From NCBI GenBank assembly GCA_903910215.1, contig CAIVYV010000073.1, positions 1 to 18,371 of the forward strand: a stretch of DNA of 18,371 nt. Reading direction: 5' to 3'. Positions within the stretch are counted from its first letter, which is position 1; each line of letters opens with the position of its first letter. The translations under genes and the position numbers were made by a program. The notes beneath the pieces are model-generated. The model had not been told where the DNA came from and ran no database searches. It saw only the letters and a list, made by a program, of their open reading frames with translations. This stretch comes from an uncultured Pseudomonadota bacterium (GTDB lineage Bacteria > Pseudomonadota > Gammaproteobacteria > Steroidobacterales > Steroidobacteraceae). Below, in pieces: positions 7,361 through 14,840 of the stretch.

Positions 7361-8824
7361 ATGAGCACGCAGATCGATTACGCCCGTGATGATGCTTTCG
7401 GCCTCGCCAAGCAACTGATCCTCGAGCCTGCAGGTCTTGAGCTGTCGCACCTTGAGCGGGCGCTCGGCATCGTCCGTGCCTCGCAGGTCGATGCGGCGGA
7501 TTTGTACTTCCAGTTCTCGCGTGATGAGGGCTGGTCGCTCGAGGATGGCATCGTCAAGGAAGGCAGTGCAGCCATCGAGCAGGGGGTCGGAGTTCGAGCA
7601 ATCTCGGGCGAAAAAACCGGCTTTGCCTACTCAGACGAAATTCTGCCTGCCGCACTCGAGGAAGCGGCGCGCGCAGCACGTGCGATTGCTGTATCCGGCG
7701 GCGAAGCTCGTCAGCCGGTGCTGCGACGTCAGCGCGGTCACGATCTCTACCGACCACTCGATCCGGTAGGCTCCTTATCCGACGACGAGAAGGTCAAATG
7801 GTTGGAGCGCGTCGATCGCGAAACGCGGCGTATCGACCCACGCATCAAGCAAGTGATGGCCTCCGTCTCGTCGTCCTTCGACGTGGTCATGGTTGCCGAT
7901 AGCGACGGCACTTTGGTTGCCGACGTGCGTCCTCTCGTTCGATTCAATGTCTCGGTGATCGCTGAGCAGGATGGTCGGCGCGAAACCGGCTTTGCCGGCA
8001 TGGGCGGTCGTTATTCATTGGCCGAACTCGTCGCCGGTGATCGTCCACTCAATCTGGGCCGCGAAGCTGCACGTCAGGCGCTCGTCAATCTTGCTGCTGT
8101 GCCGGCGCCCGCGGGTGCCATGACGGTGGTGCTCGGGGCCGGCTGGCCCGGCATCTTGCTGCACGAGGCCATCGGTCACGGGCTCGAGGGTGACTTCAAT
8201 CGCAAGGGCACCTCGGCGTTCAGCAATCGCGTCGGTGAGCGGGTGGCTTCAGAGCATTGCACGGTAGTCGATGATGGCACGCTCTCGGCGCGTCGCGGAT
8301 CGCTCAATGTCGACGACGAGGGTACGCCCACTCGCTGCACGACCTTGATCGAGAACGGCATCCTCAAGGGGTATTTGCAGGACAAGTTGAACGCGCGTTT
8401 GATGGGCACTCAGTCGACCGGTAATGGGCGACGCGAATCGTTCGCGCATCTCACTTTGCCGCGCATGACCAACACCTATATGCGTCCCGGTCCGCACGAT
8501 CCGGGTGAGATCCTCGCTTCCGTCGGCAAGGGCATCTACGCCGTTAACTTCGGTGGTGGTCAGGTGGATATCACCTCGGGCAAGTTCGTGTTTTCCGCGA
8601 GCGAGGCTTATCTCATCGAGAACGGTCGCATCGGCGCGCCGATCAAGGGCGCGACGCTTATCGGCAACGGTCCCGATGTGCTCACCCGCGTCTCGATGGT
8701 CGGTAACGATCTGAAGCTCGATGATGGCGTCGGCACCTGCGGCAAGGAAGGGCAGAGTGTGCCGGTCGGTGTCGGTCAGCCGACCTTGCGCATAGACGGG
8801 ATCACGGTGGGTGGCACAGGCTGA
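7361..8824 (+). CDS. tldD: metalloprotease TldD
   Basis: TldD is the catalytic subunit of the TldD/TldE heterodimeric metalloprotease, which degrades unfolded peptides, processes the microcin B17 leader and affects CcdA turnover in E. coli. The 487-residue product carries the zinc-site motif HEAIGH (H268, E269, H272) followed by GLEGD. The C-terminal GTCGKEGQSVPVGVGQP contains C460, in the position of the third metal ligand. GGQVDITSGKFVFSASEAYLIENG is also typical. The ATG at 7361 has no good Shine-Dalgarno sequence. It is the last gene of the holA operon and ends 37 bp before the convergent purK. Its partner pmbA (tldE) is less than 2 kb away, much closer than in E. coli. Confidence 0.96.
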   Translation: MSTQIDYARDDAFGLAKQLILEPAGLELSHLERALGIVRASQVDAADLYFQFSRDEGWSLEDGIVKEGSAAIEQGVGVRAISGEKTGFAYSDEILPAALEEAARAARAIAVSGGEARQPVLRRQRGHDLYRPLDPVGSLSDDEKVKWLERVDRETRRIDPRIKQVMASVSSSFDVVMVADSDGTLVADVRPLVRFNVSVIAEQDGRRETGFAGMGGRYSLAELVAGDRPLNLGREAARQALVNLAAVPAPAGAMTVVLGAGWPGILLHEAIGHGLEGDFNRKGTSAFSNRVGERVASEHCTVVDDGTLSARRGSLNVDDEGTPTRCTTLIENGILKGYLQDKLNARLMGTQSTGNGRRESFAHLTLPRMTNTYMRPGPHDPGEILASVGKGIYAVNFGGGQVDITSGKFVFSASEAYLIENGRIGAPIKGATLIGNGPDVLTRVSMVGNDLKLDDGVGTCGKEGQSVPVGVGQPTLRIDGITVGGTG

Positions 8825-8839
8825 TCGCCTGCGGTGATC
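8823..8839. terminator. weak hairpin between convergent tldD and purK
   Basis: GATCGCC and GGTGATC form a 7-bp stem (one G·U pair) around the 3-nt loop TGC, beginning in the tldD stop codon. No clear U-tract follows on either strand, so it is only a possible bidirectional terminator. Confidence 0.3.
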
Positions 8840-8861
8840 GACGTCTCCGTTTACGGTTCCG

Positions 8862-9965
8862 TCAAAGTTTTCTTGCGGACGCGGGGTCGATACGGCGCAG
8901 CAATTTTCGTGCGAGCGCATCACGTTTAGCGGCGGTCGAGGTGAGCACGGTGACGTGACCGAGCTTGCGGCCCGGCCGCGGTTCCTTGCCGTAGTCGTGC
9001 CAGTGGGCCTCGGGCATGCTGAGCACCGCATCGCGCATCGGCATCGTGCCGATCAGGTTGATCATGGCGACGTGTGCCCGGGCGGCCGTTGACCCCAGCG
9101 GCAAACCTAGGATCGCGCGCAGGTGATTCTCGAATTGACTGGTTGCCGCGCCTTCGATCGTCCAGTGTCCCGAGTTGTGCACGCGCGGCGCAGTTTCATT
9201 GGCATACAGCCGACCACCACGCACGAAGAACTCGACGTTGAGCACGCCAACATAACGAAAATGCTCGAGGATGCGTCGCAAGTGCTTCGCCGCATTTCTT
9301 TGTAAGCTAGGGGCATCCCAAGGCGCGCGCGTCAGACGCAGGATGCCCTCGCGATGACGGTTACGATTGAGCGGGTAGATGGCGATCTCGCCGCGCGCAC
9401 TCCGTGCGCCGATGATCGATACCTCAAAGTCGAAGGGTACGAATTCCTCGTAGATCAAGCCCGTGCCTTGCAGCTGCTCAAACGCGGCGAAGGCCGAGTC
9501 TCGATCATGTACGACGGCTTGACCTTTACCGTCGTAGCCTAAGCGACGAGTTTTCAAAACGCCGGGTAAGCAGACATCGCGTAGTGCGCTCTCCAAGCTC
9601 GCACGCGAGTCGACAGCGGCATAGCGCGTCGTGGGGATAGAGAGCTTCTCGAACAAGCGCTTCTCGGCGATGCGATCTTGCGAGACGGCTAGCGCGGCGA
9701 GCGGCGGAGCGATCTTCGCGCTACGCCCTAGGGCGCGCAGACTCTCGACCGAGATGTTCTCCCAATCGAAGGTGATGACTTCACTGCGCGCGGCGAGTGT
9801 TCGCAGCAGACGTTTGTCGGTGAAATCACCCACGAGCGACGGTGCCACCTGACCGCCAGGGGTGTCGTCGCTGCGATCCAGAAAGAGGAAGTCGAGGCCG
9901 AGTGGATAACCCGCCAGCGCCAGCATCCGACCGAGCTGACCGCCGCCGACGATGCCGATCGTCAT
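8862..9965 (-). CDS. purK: 5-(carboxyamino)imidazole ribonucleotide synthase
   Basis: PurK is an ATP-grasp enzyme that carboxylates AIR to N5-CAIR using ATP and bicarbonate in purine synthesis. The 367-residue protein starts MTIGIVGGGQLGRMLALAG, the usual N-terminal nucleotide-binding loop. Further landmarks are VITFDWENIS, LPGVLKTRRLGYDGKGQ, GLIYEEFVPFDFEVS (ATP-grasp) and the substrate-loop segment NETAPRVHNSGHWTIE. The ATG at 9965 overlaps the purE stop (ATGA on the minus strand), so purE and purK are probably translated in a coupled way. The frame stays open through purE, but the conserved N-terminus fixes this start. It ends facing tldD. Confidence 0.96.
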   Translation of the reverse strand: MTIGIVGGGQLGRMLALAGYPLGLDFLFLDRSDDTPGGQVAPSLVGDFTDKRLLRTLAARSEVITFDWENISVESLRALGRSAKIAPPLAALAVSQDRIAEKRLFEKLSIPTTRYAAVDSRASLESALRDVCLPGVLKTRRLGYDGKGQAVVHDRDSAFAAFEQLQGTGLIYEEFVPFDFEVSIIGARSARGEIAIYPLNRNRHREGILRLTRAPWDAPSLQRNAAKHLRRILEHFRYVGVLNVEFFVRGGRLYANETAPRVHNSGHWTIEGAATSQFENHLRAILGLPLGSTAARAHVAMINLIGTMPMRDAVLSMPEAHWHDYGKEPRPGRKLGHVTVLTSTAAKRDALARKLLRRIDPASARKL

Positions 9966-10450
9966 GAACGCGGGTCGGGATGCTCGAGCACGGCTGCCGT
10001 CTGCTGTGCGCGATACGCCTTCAAGGCGGCATCGAGCGTCGCATCGTGTCGCGCGAGGATCGCCGTTGCCGTGAGAGCGGCATTGGTCGCCCCGGCATTG
10101 CCGATCGCGAAGGTGGCGACCGGCACACCCGCTGGCATTTGCACGATCGACAGCAACGAGTCGAGACCATTCAACGCCTTCGACTGCACCGGGACACCGA
10201 GTACGGGGAGGGTCGTTTTGGAGGCGATCATGCCGGGAAGGTGAGCGGCACCGCCGGCACCCGCAATGATGACGTGGAGCCCACGAGTCTCGGCAGTGGC
10301 GGCGTATTCGAACAGCAAATCGGGCGTGCGATGAGCGGAAACGACTCGCACTTCGTGGGGCACGCCGAGCTGCTCGAGGATCGAGGTAGCGGCGCGCATC
10401 GTTTCCCAATCCGAGCGCGAACCCATGACGACGCCGACGAGAGGCTTCAT
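9962..10450 (-). CDS. purE: N5-carboxyaminoimidazole ribonucleotide mutase (class I PurE)
   Basis: PurE converts N5-CAIR to CAIR, the step after PurK. The 162-residue product shows VGVVMGSRSDWETM (residues 5-18), SAHRTPD with the catalytic histidine H40, and IIAGAGGAAHLPGMIA. These match class I PurE, which works with PurK, and agree with the adjacent purK. The ATG at 10450 lies 9 bp after the darP stop, so darP-purE-purK form one likely transcript. Confidence 0.96.
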   Translation of the reverse strand: MKPLVGVVMGSRSDWETMRAATSILEQLGVPHEVRVVSAHRTPDLLFEYAATAETRGLHVIIAGAGGAAHLPGMIASKTTLPVLGVPVQSKALNGLDSLLSIVQMPAGVPVATFAIGNAGATNAALTATAILARHDATLDAALKAYRAQQTAAVLEHPDPRS

Positions 10451-10459
10451 CGGCGCATT

Positions 10460-10783
10460 CTAGCCCAGATCCTCTAGGGCCGCCTCGATGGCAGCCGTGT
10501 CGAGCTCGCGCATCAGTTTACCGATGTACTGTTTTTGCCGCGCCAAACCACCGCGTGCCTTGATGCGTTTGGCGGTACGCAGGGCATCGAGCAGCGTTTC
10601 GGGCAGGGGTAATTTTGCCCATTCCGATTCCTTCAGTTGGATCAATCGCTCGCCCAAGGCTTGTGCGGCATGGGCCGCGCGCTTGCGCGAGCTCTTGCTC
10701 GGACGCTCATCGAGCGCCTGCTCCTCTGGCTGCAATTCTGGGGGCGGCAGATCGGGCGATGTGTATCTGGTGAAGCGTGACAT
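10460..10783 (-). CDS. darP: DarP/YjgA-family ribosome biogenesis protein, short form lacking the C-terminal half
   Basis: DarP (YjgA, DUF615) associates with late 50S assembly intermediates and promotes maturation of the peptidyl-transferase centre. This 107-residue product matches the N-terminal half: SKSSRKRAAHAAQALGERLIQL, then LPETLLDALRTAKRIKARGGLARQKQYIGKLMRELD. E. coli DarP is about 183 residues. Here the protein stops at EDLG, just after the first helical half, and purE begins 9 bp later, so no room remains for the missing part and no remnant is visible. The family call is supported by its place next to divergent pmbA, as in E. coli. The start at 10783 is 17 bp from the pmbA start. 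Confidence 0.83.
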   Translation of the reverse strand: MSRFTRYTSPDLPPPELQPEEQALDERPSKSSRKRAAHAAQALGERLIQLKESEWAKLPLPETLLDALRTAKRIKARGGLARQKQYIGKLMRELDTAAIEAALEDLG

Positions 10784-10786
10784 GGC

Positions 10787-10792
10787 TACAAT
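10787..10792 (+). promoter_or_regulatory. candidate -10 element for pmbA
   Basis: TACAAT lies 8 bp before the pmbA ATG within the 17-bp gap between the darP and pmbA starts. Used as a -10 it would begin transcription at about 10799, giving an almost leaderless mRNA, in keeping with the absence of a Shine-Dalgarno sequence. No good -35 is present. Confidence 0.3.
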
Positions 10793-10800
10793 TCTGCCTT

Positions 10801-12147
10801 ATGTCACAGCAAGTCGACGCATCGCGTATCCCTGAGCTCAAAGACGTCGTCTCAAGAGCCCTCGATTCCGCACGCCGAGCCGGCGCGACGCAAGCCGAGG
10901 CCGATGCTAGTCTGCAACAGGGGCTATCGGTATCGGTGCGCCTTGGCGAAGTGGAGACGGTCGAGTACCAACGCGACCGTGCGCTCGGCATCACGGTGTA
11001 CTTCGGACATCGCAAGGGTTCAGCGAGCACGGGTGATTTGTCTGCCCAGTCGGTCGAAGACATGGTGGCAAAGGCCTGCGCGATTGCACGGCATACGGCG
11101 GAAGACGAGTGCGCGGGACTAGCCGATCCGGCTTTGCTGCAGACGCAGTTTCGTGATCTGCAACTCGATTTCCCTTGGGAGTTGTCCGCCGATTCGGCCG
11201 TCGAGCTTGCCCGCGAGTGCGAAGCAGCGGGTCGAGCGGTCGACACGCGCCTGAGCAATTCCGAAGGCGCCTCGGTCAGCAGTCAGCGCGGTGTGCGCGT
11301 CTATGGCAACACGCACGGATTCTTGGCGGGCGATTGCGGCACGAGTCACTCACTGAGCTGTGTGTTGCTCGCGCAGTCGGGCGAGGACATGCAGCGCGAC
11401 TATTGGTACACCTCGGCGCGCGATCCGCGCGATCTGGAGGTGGCAGAGCTGGTGGGTCGTCGTGCCGGTCAGCGCGCCATAGCTCGATTGGGTGCACGAC
11501 GCCTACCGACGGGTCCTGCGCAGGTTGTTTTTGCGCCCGAGGTCGCGCGCGGTTTCATCGGTCATTTCATTGGTGCGATCCGCGGTTCCGCCCAGTATCG
11601 TAAGGCGAGCTTTTTACTCGGTGCTGCCGGTGAGCGCGTCTTCCCCGACTGGGTGCAGATGCACGAGCGACCGCACCTGCTGAAGGGCGTGGCCAGTAGC
11701 AACTTCGATAGCGAGGGTGTGCGCACGATCGATCGCGAACTCGTCCGCGATGGCGTCGTCGATGGTTATCTGCTTGGCAGTTACAGCGCGCGCAAACTCG
11801 GTCTCGTGAGCACCGGTCACGCTGGCGGTCTGCACAACCTGATGGTCGATGCGAGTGTCGATCGGCCTGACCAAGCAAGTTTGCTGCGTCGCATGGGGCG
11901 AGGTTTGCTCGTAACCGAACTCATGGGTCAAGGCGTCAACGGTGTCACAGGCGATTATTCGCGCGGTGCCACCGGCTTCTGGATCGAAGGCGGCGAGATC
12001 GCCTATCCGGTGCACGAGGTGACCATTGCAGGCAACCTCAAAAACCTGTTCGCAGGTCTGCAGGCGATCGGTAGCGATGTCGATGCGCGCGGCGGCGTGC
12101 GCGTCGGCTCGATCTGGGTCGGCGAATTTACGATTGCGGGCGAGTGA
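10801..12147 (+). CDS. pmbA: TldE/PmbA, metalloprotease accessory subunit
   Basis: PmbA (TldE) is the partner subunit of TldD; it lacks the zinc motif and completes the heterodimer that processes peptides in the cytoplasm. The 448-residue product is the normal length (E. coli 450). It shows conserved stretches such as RALGITVYFGHRKGSASTGDLS, PHLLKGVASSNFDSEGVRT, YSARKLGLVSTGHAGGLHN and TELMGQGVNGVTGDYSRGA. An in-frame GTG at 10777 exists, but it would lie inside the darP 5' end and add residues unlike the family; ATG 10801 fits better. Neither start has a proper ribosome-binding site. The 3' end overlaps convergent purC by 20 bp. Confidence 0.95.
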   Translation: MSQQVDASRIPELKDVVSRALDSARRAGATQAEADASLQQGLSVSVRLGEVETVEYQRDRALGITVYFGHRKGSASTGDLSAQSVEDMVAKACAIARHTAEDECAGLADPALLQTQFRDLQLDFPWELSADSAVELARECEAAGRAVDTRLSNSEGASVSSQRGVRVYGNTHGFLAGDCGTSHSLSCVLLAQSGEDMQRDYWYTSARDPRDLEVAELVGRRAGQRAIARLGARRLPTGPAQVVFAPEVARGFIGHFIGAIRGSAQYRKASFLLGAAGERVFPDWVQMHERPHLLKGVASSNFDSEGVRTIDRELVRDGVVDGYLLGSYSARKLGLVSTGHAGGLHNLMVDASVDRPDQASLLRRMGRGLLVTELMGQGVNGVTGDYSRGATGFWIEGGEIAYPVHEVTIAGNLKNLFAGLQAIGSDVDARGGVRVGSIWVGEFTIAGE

Positions 12148-13009
12148 GCCTGCGCAACGCTTCCCGATATTTTTCGCTCGTCTTTTCGATGATGGCAGCT
12201 GGCAGCTTCGGTGCTGGCGCGCGTTTGTCCCAATCGAGCGTCTCGAGATAATCACGCACGAACTGCTTGTCGAATGACGGCGGGCTGATACCAACGCGGT
12301 AGGTATCGGCTGGCCAGAAGCGCGACGAATCGGGCGTCAACACTTCGTCGATCAACGTCAGTCGACCCTCGGCATCGAGACCAAATTCGAACTTGGTGTC
12401 GGCGATGATGATGCCGCAGTCGCGCGCGTGACTTGCGGCGAATTCATAGAGCGTGAGCGAGGTCTCGCGCACCTTCGCCGCCATCGATGCGCCGATCAAA
12501 GATTCGACCTCGTCGTAACGGATGTTCTCGTCGTGCTGACCGGCTGGCGCCTTGCTCGCGGGAGTGAACAACGGCGTCGGCAAACGCTCGGCGAGTGCGA
12601 GACCCGTGGGTAACTCGATGCCGCAAACTTTGCCCGTCGCCTGATAGTCCTTCCATCCTGAACCGATCAAATAACCGCGCACGACCGCCTCGAGAGGCAG
12701 CGCTTTGAGCTTGCGAACGATGATGGCGCGACCGCGCAGCTGCTCACGTTCGTCGGCATCGAGAGGCAACTCCTCGAGGCTGCGATTGGACAATTGGTTC
12801 GGCACGATCGAGCTCGTGCGCTTGAACCAAAAATCGGAAATCTCCGTCAGAACTTGTCCCTTGTGGGGGATCGGGTCCGAGAGCACGACGTCGAAGGCGG
12901 AGAGGCGATCGGTCGTCACGATCAGCATATGACCGGCATCGATGTCGTAGATGTCACGAACCTTGCCCCGGTGCAGCAGCGGCAGGTGGCGCAGGTGGGT
13001 GGTATGCAC
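12128..13009 (-). CDS. purC: phosphoribosylaminoimidazole-succinocarboxamide (SAICAR) synthase
   Basis: PurC joins CAIR and aspartate with ATP to make SAICAR in purine synthesis. The product of about 293 residues belongs to the longer PurC type (close to 300 residues, as in yeast) rather than the 237-residue E. coli type. Motifs are LLHRGKVRDIYD near the N-terminus, VVRGYLIGSGWKDYQ, IIADTKFEFGLD, DEVLTPDSSRFWP and SFDKQFVRDYLETL. I took the GTG at 13009; an in-frame GTG at 13027 is an alternative, and neither has a strong ribosome-binding site. The frame remains open into the opposite djlA gene, but that part is a shadow. It stands apart from purE/purK, and its stop lies inside the pmbA 3' end. 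Confidence 0.95.
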   Translation of the reverse strand: MHTTHLRHLPLLHRGKVRDIYDIDAGHMLIVTTDRLSAFDVVLSDPIPHKGQVLTEISDFWFKRTSSIVPNQLSNRSLEELPLDADEREQLRGRAIIVRKLKALPLEAVVRGYLIGSGWKDYQATGKVCGIELPTGLALAERLPTPLFTPASKAPAGQHDENIRYDEVESLIGASMAAKVRETSLTLYEFAASHARDCGIIIADTKFEFGLDAEGRLTLIDEVLTPDSSRFWPADTYRVGISPPSFDKQFVRDYLETLDWDKRAPAPKLPAAIIEKTSEKYREALRRLTRPQS

Positions 13010-13071
13010 TAAGGAAGTCGATTGCACGCGGATGGTTCTCGTCGAGTTGCCGGCCCTTCGCCGGGGATTGG

Positions 13072-13077
13072 TAGTAT
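13072..13077 (+). promoter_or_regulatory. candidate -10 element for djlA-rpe
   Basis: TAGTAT ends 6 bp before the djlA ATG. A TTGCCG at 13047-13052 could be a poor -35 at a 19-bp spacing. The start of transcription would nearly coincide with the ATG, and no Shine-Dalgarno sequence is seen. The purC-djlA gap of 74 bp holds no other clear signal. Confidence 0.28.
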
Positions 13078-13083
13078 TGCAGC

Positions 13084-14169
13084 ATGCAGTGGAGCGGGAA
13101 ACTCGTCGGCGGTGCTGTCGGCATGCTGGTCGGTGGCCCGGTCGGTGCCGCACTCGGCGTGTTGGCGGGTCACCTCGTCGACGACAAGGTCGCCGGAAGT
13201 CAGGGCGACGGATCCACCCGGAGCAAAGCGCCGCCCAGCCAGTCTGGCGCGGCTGCCAAGACCACCTCGTCCTCCAAGCCTCGAGCGAAGTCGTTCCATC
13301 ACGTCGAAGACGGTGACCCGTTCGCGGAGGAGCAGGGCGCGGCGGAGTCGCCTGCGATGGCGGATGCACCTCAGCAGGTCGGTGAGCGGTTCTTCGACAC
13401 CACTTTCGAGGTCATGGGGCACGTCTCCAAATGCGACGGTCGCGTGTCGGAGCAAGACATTCGCGCAGCACGCGCTGTGATGCAGGATTTCCATCTCGAT
13501 GCCACTCAAACCGCGCGTGCGATCGAGCGATTCAATCTGGGCAAGCAGCCAGACTATGACATCTCGCGCGCCGTCATGGCGCTGCGGCGCTCGTGTGCGG
13601 GCCGTCCGGACATGCTGCGCACCTTCCTCGAAATTCAGATGCGCGCAGCGATCGGTGGTTCCGATTTGCGCGGTCCGGCACGGCCACTTTTGACCAAAGT
13701 CGCGGCTATGCTCGGCGTGGCGGGTCTCGAGTTCGCGCATCTCGAGGCGGCACTGCGTATTCGCTATCGCGCGCGCGGTAACCGCGGTGATGCAGCAGAT
13801 TGGAATCGACCGGGCTCCGGACGTACGAGTGATGAGCCGCGTGGCGCGTCGTCGGGAGCCGGTGCCGACTCGGCGCGCAAAGAGCGTCCGGGAGCCGAGC
13901 AACAGCGCGCTCGCAGCAGCGGTGGCGCGCGATCTGCGACCGCCGCACGAATGTCGCTGGCCGAGGCCTACGAAGTCCTGGGCTTGCCCGCCTCGGCCGG
14001 GCCTGCTGAACTGTCCAAGGCTTATCGACGACAGCTCTCGCGCAACCACCCTGATAAGCTCAAGGCCAACGGTTTGCCGGAGTCGATGTTGGCGCATGCA
14101 CAGCAGCGCACGCAGCAGATCATCGAAGCCTGGAACGTGATACGCGAGAATCGAGGAATCAAATCATGA
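13084..14169 (+). CDS. djlA: DjlA-type membrane-anchored J-domain co-chaperone
   Basis: DjlA is an inner-membrane DnaJ-like protein that stimulates DnaK at the membrane. The 361-residue product has the expected order. First comes an N-terminal Gly-rich membrane segment (MQWSGKLVGG to about residue 31, like E. coli MQYWGKIIG). A polar low-complexity linker (about 38-98) follows, then a TerB-like helical domain (about 100-225, with GHVSKCDGRVSEQDIRAAR). A second Ser/Arg/Gly-rich linker leads to a C-terminal J domain from about 290, with the essential HPD at 322-324. It is longer than E. coli DjlA (271 residues), mostly because of the linkers. The ATG at 13084 matches the family N-terminus. The stop overlaps rpe (ATGA). 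Confidence 0.9.
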   Translation: MQWSGKLVGGAVGMLVGGPVGAALGVLAGHLVDDKVAGSQGDGSTRSKAPPSQSGAAAKTTSSSKPRAKSFHHVEDGDPFAEEQGAAESPAMADAPQQVGERFFDTTFEVMGHVSKCDGRVSEQDIRAARAVMQDFHLDATQTARAIERFNLGKQPDYDISRAVMALRRSCAGRPDMLRTFLEIQMRAAIGGSDLRGPARPLLTKVAAMLGVAGLEFAHLEAALRIRYRARGNRGDAADWNRPGSGRTSDEPRGASSGAGADSARKERPGAEQQRARSSGGARSATAARMSLAEAYEVLGLPASAGPAELSKAYRRQLSRNHPDKLKANGLPESMLAHAQQRTQQIIEAWNVIRENRGIKS

Positions 14170-14840
14170 AGCTGTCACCGTGGATCGCACCCTCGATACT
14201 GTCAGCGGATTTCGCGCGGCTGGGTGACGAGGTCAACGCCGTGCTCGCGGCCGGTGCCGATGTCATTCACTTCGACGTGATGGACAACCATTACGTGCCG
14301 AATCTCACGGTCGGGCCACTCGTCTGCGAAGCGCTGCGCAAGCACGGTATCCAAGCGCCGATCGACGTGCATTTGATGGTGCGGCCCGTCGATCGATTGG
14401 TTGGCGACTTCGCACGCGCGGGCGCCAACTGGATCAGCTTCCATCCCGAGGCGAGCGACCATGTCGACCGCACCATCGGCCTCATCCGCGAAGCCGGCTG
14501 TCGCCCGGGGCTCGTGCTCAACCCGGCCACGCCGCTCTCATGGCTCGATCACACGCTCGAGAAGATCGATCTCGTCTTGCTGATGTCGGTGAACCCCGGT
14601 TTCGGTGGTCAGTCCTTCATTCCCGAGACCCTGTCCAAGATTCGTGCGGTACGTGAACGAATCGACGCAACGGGTCGCGAAATTCGTCTTGAGGTCGATG
14701 GTGGCATCAAGACGGACAACATCGGTGCCGTCGCCGCCGCCGGCGCCGATACGTTCGTGGCCGGCTCAGCGATCTTCGGCAGCCGCGATTACGCGGCGAC
14801 CGTGCGTGCCATGCGTTCGGCCGTCGTTGCTGCTGGCTGA
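14166..14840 (+). CDS. rpe: ribulose-phosphate 3-epimerase
   Basis: Rpe interconverts ribulose 5-phosphate and xylulose 5-phosphate in the pentose phosphate pathway. The 224-residue TIM-barrel protein has all the metal ligands: H35 and D37 in HFDVMD, H69 in DVHLMV and D178 in EVDGGI. The phosphate and substrate loops MSVNPGFGGQSF (140-151) and VAGSAIFG are also present. Translation is probably coupled to djlA through the ATGA overlap. The last 52 bp overlap the 3' end of the convergent Crp-family gene. rpiA, acting on the same substrate pool, lies at the right end of the window. Confidence 0.97.
   Translation: MKLSPWIAPSILSADFARLGDEVNAVLAAGADVIHFDVMDNHYVPNLTVGPLVCEALRKHGIQAPIDVHLMVRPVDRLVGDFARAGANWISFHPEASDHVDRTIGLIREAGCRPGLVLNPATPLSWLDHTLEKIDLVLLMSVNPGFGGQSFIPETLSKIRAVRERIDATGREIRLEVDGGIKTDNIGAVAAAGADTFVAGSAIFGSRDYAATVRAMRSAVVAAG

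Noticed and set aside
8249..9031. 260-codon minus frame spanning the tldD 3' end and purK 3' end
   Set aside because: It overlaps two well-supported genes in other frames and shows no family motif.
9966..10409. N-terminal extension of purK through purE
   Set aside because: The extension is the purE gene in another frame. PurK begins with the conserved MTIGIVGGGQLGRM at 9965.
13028..13369. Long N-terminal extension of purC into the djlA region
   Set aside because: It is the shadow of djlA. The PurC family starts shortly before LLHRGKVRD.
13009..14097. 362-codon minus frame opposite djlA
   Set aside because: It is antisense to djlA, which has clear membrane, TerB-like and J-domain features; the antisense translation is low-complexity Arg/Ala-rich sequence.
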